From contig NC_090779.1 in the NCBI RefSeq assembly GCF_040054535.1, positions 25,062,001-25,126,000 on the forward strand: 64,000 nt of DNA, written 5' to 3'. The notes beneath the pieces are model-generated. The model searched no databases. It saw only the letters and a list, made by a program, of their open reading frames with translations, and was not told the DNA's origin. The first letter of the stretch is position 1. Each line of letters opens with the position of its first letter. Positions 61,264-64,000 of this stretch are shown here, piece by piece. The translations under genes were made by a program, and so were the position numbers. This DNA comes from Antennarius striatus. Taxonomy: Eukaryota; Chordata; Actinopteri; Lophiiformes; Antennariidae.

Positions 61264-63699
61264 GGGCGGGGGTCAGCCTGCATCTTCAAATGAAAACATT
61301 GAAGACAGACGGAGGAGGATGGAGACGGAGCGGGACACCCTGTTTCTCTCATTCCTGCTCGGATCGTGCTGGAATAAAATTTCACAATAAAAAGCAAACA
61401 GCCCCCCCCCACCACCACCCAAACCCCACCAGTCAAAACCAGTCAATGACATCACAGGTGATGAGGATTCTTACATTCAGGTCTGTATGACGTCACCACA
61501 CTGAGATGTGTGACATTAGTTGGTACGATGTGATTTAGCAGGATTTAAAACATGGAAGCAAAAGTTGATGAAGAATATAATGAAATGAATCAACTATAAA
61601 ATACATGAACAGCTGGGGGACTCTATTTAATGACAAGCAACTCAATTACTTTCATCAGCCTGTTGATCATTCTCTCCATTAACTGAGTAAAAGGAAAACA
61701 TGAATATTAAAAAAAGGAATTTAAATTCAATACGTTTTCCAATTGAAAGCAGGTCGACTCCCTGTTAATTAATCCAGTATCAATAACGTTTCACATATGT
61801 TTATTTCCTTTTATTTATTCATTTTGTTTGCATTTTTTTAGGCGCGGTTGAATTTTTCTGTTCCACTTCAGTTCGTTCACGTTCAGGGGGTGGGGGTCTG
61901 GATCCTTCAAACGAAGGATGCTTGGGATTGTTATTATTGATACGAGGATCAGATTGGATCGTCTGAGAGTTCAGTTCAGAAGCACGAGATGTTTTCTGAT
62001 TTAATGACACAACTGTTTGTGGGATGCCTCCGTCGTCCTTCTCATTTGAAAGGGGGGGGCGCAGTGATGCGAGACGACGTCTGGACTTTGACTCATGCTG
62101 GACGAAGTTGTCACGTCTTCATCATGACGACAGCAGCAGCGTCGCCCTTCCTCCCTGGGGAGACGGGGACAGAGGTGACCCCCCCCCCCAGCCCAGTTAC
62201 CTGTAGGCGTTACGTACCCCAGTGAAGACTCTGTGCGTCTGACATCTTCTCAATCCTCTTTTTGAATTGTCTTAAAATAATGATGCGAACAAAGCCGCTC
62301 GCCGCTCGCCGCTCGCCGCTCGCCTCTCTTCTCTGAGACGTTAGTGAAAAGATTTTTGTGTTTTTGTTCGTTGTGCTTTGAAAACCTGAAGCCGGGCGTC
62401 AAATAACAACCAAGACTCACGCTTCTTTTGAGACATTTAAAACCAATTTTCTCTGGAATGTAAAAAAACCCCCAAAACCTTTTGTACTGAGACACTCAGA
62501 GAGTTTCATCAGCATCGCTGGAAAACGTTAAATAACTATTTTTCCATCGGAGCAGCTACACCTGCATAAATTACCTGTAAATACATCGAACCTAAATCCA
62601 TAAATAAATAAAGTCGGAGCGCGTCGACTGTGTTTAAACGTCCTCCTGCAGCTCAGCCAGCTTTCTATTCAGATCTTAAATTACACGCTAATCACAGTTC
62701 TGTGTACATGTAAATAGCGTCACGGTCTCTTTCTCTCTCCTCACCCCTTCTCTCTCTCTCTCCCTCCCCCTCTCAGCGCCGTGCGTGCTGCCAGATGAGC
62801 AGATGAGCGGGAAAAGGAATGCAGCTCCGCTCTGTTTACCTCTTCCTCCTTTTTCTCTCGCTCCTCTTTCTCTCTCTCTCTCTCGCTCGGTCATTCAGCT
62901 CCGCCGCGGTTTGGCGAGACGGGAGATCCAGAAGGAAACGGGAGCTCACGCCGGAGTCGGCGATCTCCAAACCCGACCAGATCTGATGCAGGTGGGGGGT
63001 TGGGGGAGAGAGAGCGCAGAGGCTGTGGATTTCAATCTGTTCATGTCGTGAAGGGATGGATTCTGGTGCCGGTGAACTTTAGAGAGAATGCGTTGCACTT
63101 CTCACTGATGTAAACAGATGCTTTTCCAAACGGAGGCGCGTGAAATCAGCGTGGAACACTCTCTGATGTCGATCCGCGCCTCGGAGACATCGTGAGCCCG
63201 GCTCGCCGGCGGAGACGCGCATCAGGCGGGACTCAACAAGCAAAAGTGTCGGTCTGGGTTCACCTCAGACGTCTGCGGTGACAGCCTGTTCACACCTGAG
63301 ACACGGGGGGGGGGGAGACGACTGGCTGCAGGCGAGACTGAAACGGGATCCTGTGATGTCAGCCCCCACCCGAGGCGCTCGTCTGAGTCTCTGCTGACTC
63401 GTCGTCGGGCGGTCGGAGCCTCGTTCCATTCCAGGTGTGCAAACCACACTGGACCTGACTCACCTGACATCCCCCATTCTTCATTTGGACTCAAACCCCC
63501 ACCCACCCCCTTCTCACCTCCTCCTCGTCGCCGCCGCCTCCCATCGTCTCTCCATGGAGACGCAGCGGAGATGAGCGGACAGACTTTGATGAATGCGACT
63601 CCCGGCAGCCGGCGTTAGATTGGACGGCGCTAGAAATAGAAAGGTGAAAGAAGCAACGGCAGCTCTCGTGAAGGCGTCACGTGGAACCAGAGGAGCGCC

Positions 63700-63770
63700 A
63701 TGTGGAATCAGTCCGGATACTGCAACCACATTCCTCACGCTGGATATCCGTTCTACAACGCGCCCTGCAG
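63700..63770 (+). CDS. Candidate alternative first coding exon of plekha7 (no WW domains)
   Basis: ATG at 63700 has a purine at -3 and opens 23 codons, MWNQSGYCNHIPHAGYPFYN and then APC, ending in a strong donor CTGCAG|GTACGC at 63771. The exon ends in phase 2, the same phase as plekha7 exon 3 (49542), so both could splice to the same downstream exon. It is preceded by 800 bp of GC-rich, CT-tract-containing, promoter-like DNA. I do not recognise the peptide. It may be a start for a WW-less isoform; a chance ORF is possible. Confidence 0.45.
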
Positions 63771-64000
63771 GTACGCCGTCACAACCCCAACGCTAATCTG
63801 GTATTCTGAGTGCGGTTACTTTTTTGAATTTGTGGTTTTTTTATTGTCGGTTAAACCAGAAATTAAAAATTGTGTATTTGCTCTATTTTCACATGGAAGC
63901 GACTTGGAGTACTTTTAATTTCGGCGTCCCACAGGGATCAATGCTCGGACCGCCGTTAGAAAGGTTTGGCGTTTTGTTTTGAGATATTTGTTGACTCAGA

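Larger units (their letters stand above)
49543..63699 (+). other. plekha7: Giant plekha7 intron (>14 kb visible)
   Basis: Donor ATCAA|GTAAGG at 49543. No exon completing the second WW domain is seen. Contents: a SINE (50149-50504), (TG)n/(CA)n arrays, a pentamer satellite with inserted LINE tail (55418-56025), a 14-bp minisatellite (56964-57084), a 7-bp CGCTCGC run near 62295, and a GC-rich CT-tract region at 62700-63699 that may be a second promoter. ORFs in this interval are low-complexity or unsupported. Confidence 0.6.

Noticed and set aside
61004-61390. Cys/Val-rich ORFs of 95-128 codons
   Set aside because: Translation of (TG)n microsatellite.

Overview
The window is nuclear DNA from a ray-finned fish, most likely an acanthomorph (percomorph) teleost with a compact genome. 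Reasons: spliceosomal GT-AG introns, many of them short (about 75-400 bp); very frequent long (CA)n/(TG)n microsatellites; tRNA-derived SINEs and LINE tails of teleost type; and coding exons that translate into clear vertebrate orthologues. No bacterial or organellar feature is present. All protein comparisons are from memory of the human proteins; no search was run.

Layout, left to right: (1) 112-2681, minus strand: 5' two-thirds of nucb2 (nucleobindin-2/nesfatin precursor), running off the left edge, with a 5'UTR exon near 2941-3040. (2) A ~1 kb head-to-head promoter interval, then pik3c2a on the plus strand: 5'UTR exon ending at 4140 and 32 coding exons from 6973 to 28272 that join in frame into a 1713-residue class II PI3-kinase. 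(3) bet1l, a Golgi SNARE, 29879-31711, four coding exons. (4) A relic I-clade-like LINE, about 33.2-34.85 kb, with gag-like ORF1 and the RNase H tail but no endonuclease/RT, ending about 45 bp upstream of the presumed start of (5) rps13, 34941-39276, six coding exons, whose intron 4 is packed with nested repeats. (6) ppp1r15b-like, 40050-42569, three coding exons, encoding an eIF2-alpha phosphatase targeting subunit and preceded by two uORFs. (7) A ~6 kb repeat-rich intergenic stretch. (8) plekha7, whose first three coding exons (WW domains) lie at 49048-49542, followed by an intron of more than 14 kb that fills the rest of the window and holds a SINE with perfect target-site duplication, a pentamer satellite, a 14-bp minisatellite and a possible alternative first exon at 63700-63770.

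The neighbourhood nucb2 / pik3c2a / rps13 / plekha7 is the conserved block of human 11p15. The genes are not one pathway; they share ancestry. The extra ppp1r15 gene is the main surprise: in human, PPP1R15A sits with NUCB1 and PLEKHA4 (19q13) and PPP1R15B with PIK3C2B and PLEKHA6 (1q32), so the copy here looks like the 11p15-paralogon member that mammals lost.

Other points worth attention are a PIK3C2A intron whose two splice sites are flanked by complementary CA and TG repeats, several 3' splice sites built on TG repeats instead of pyrimidine tracts, and the LINE placed against the rps13 core promoter.
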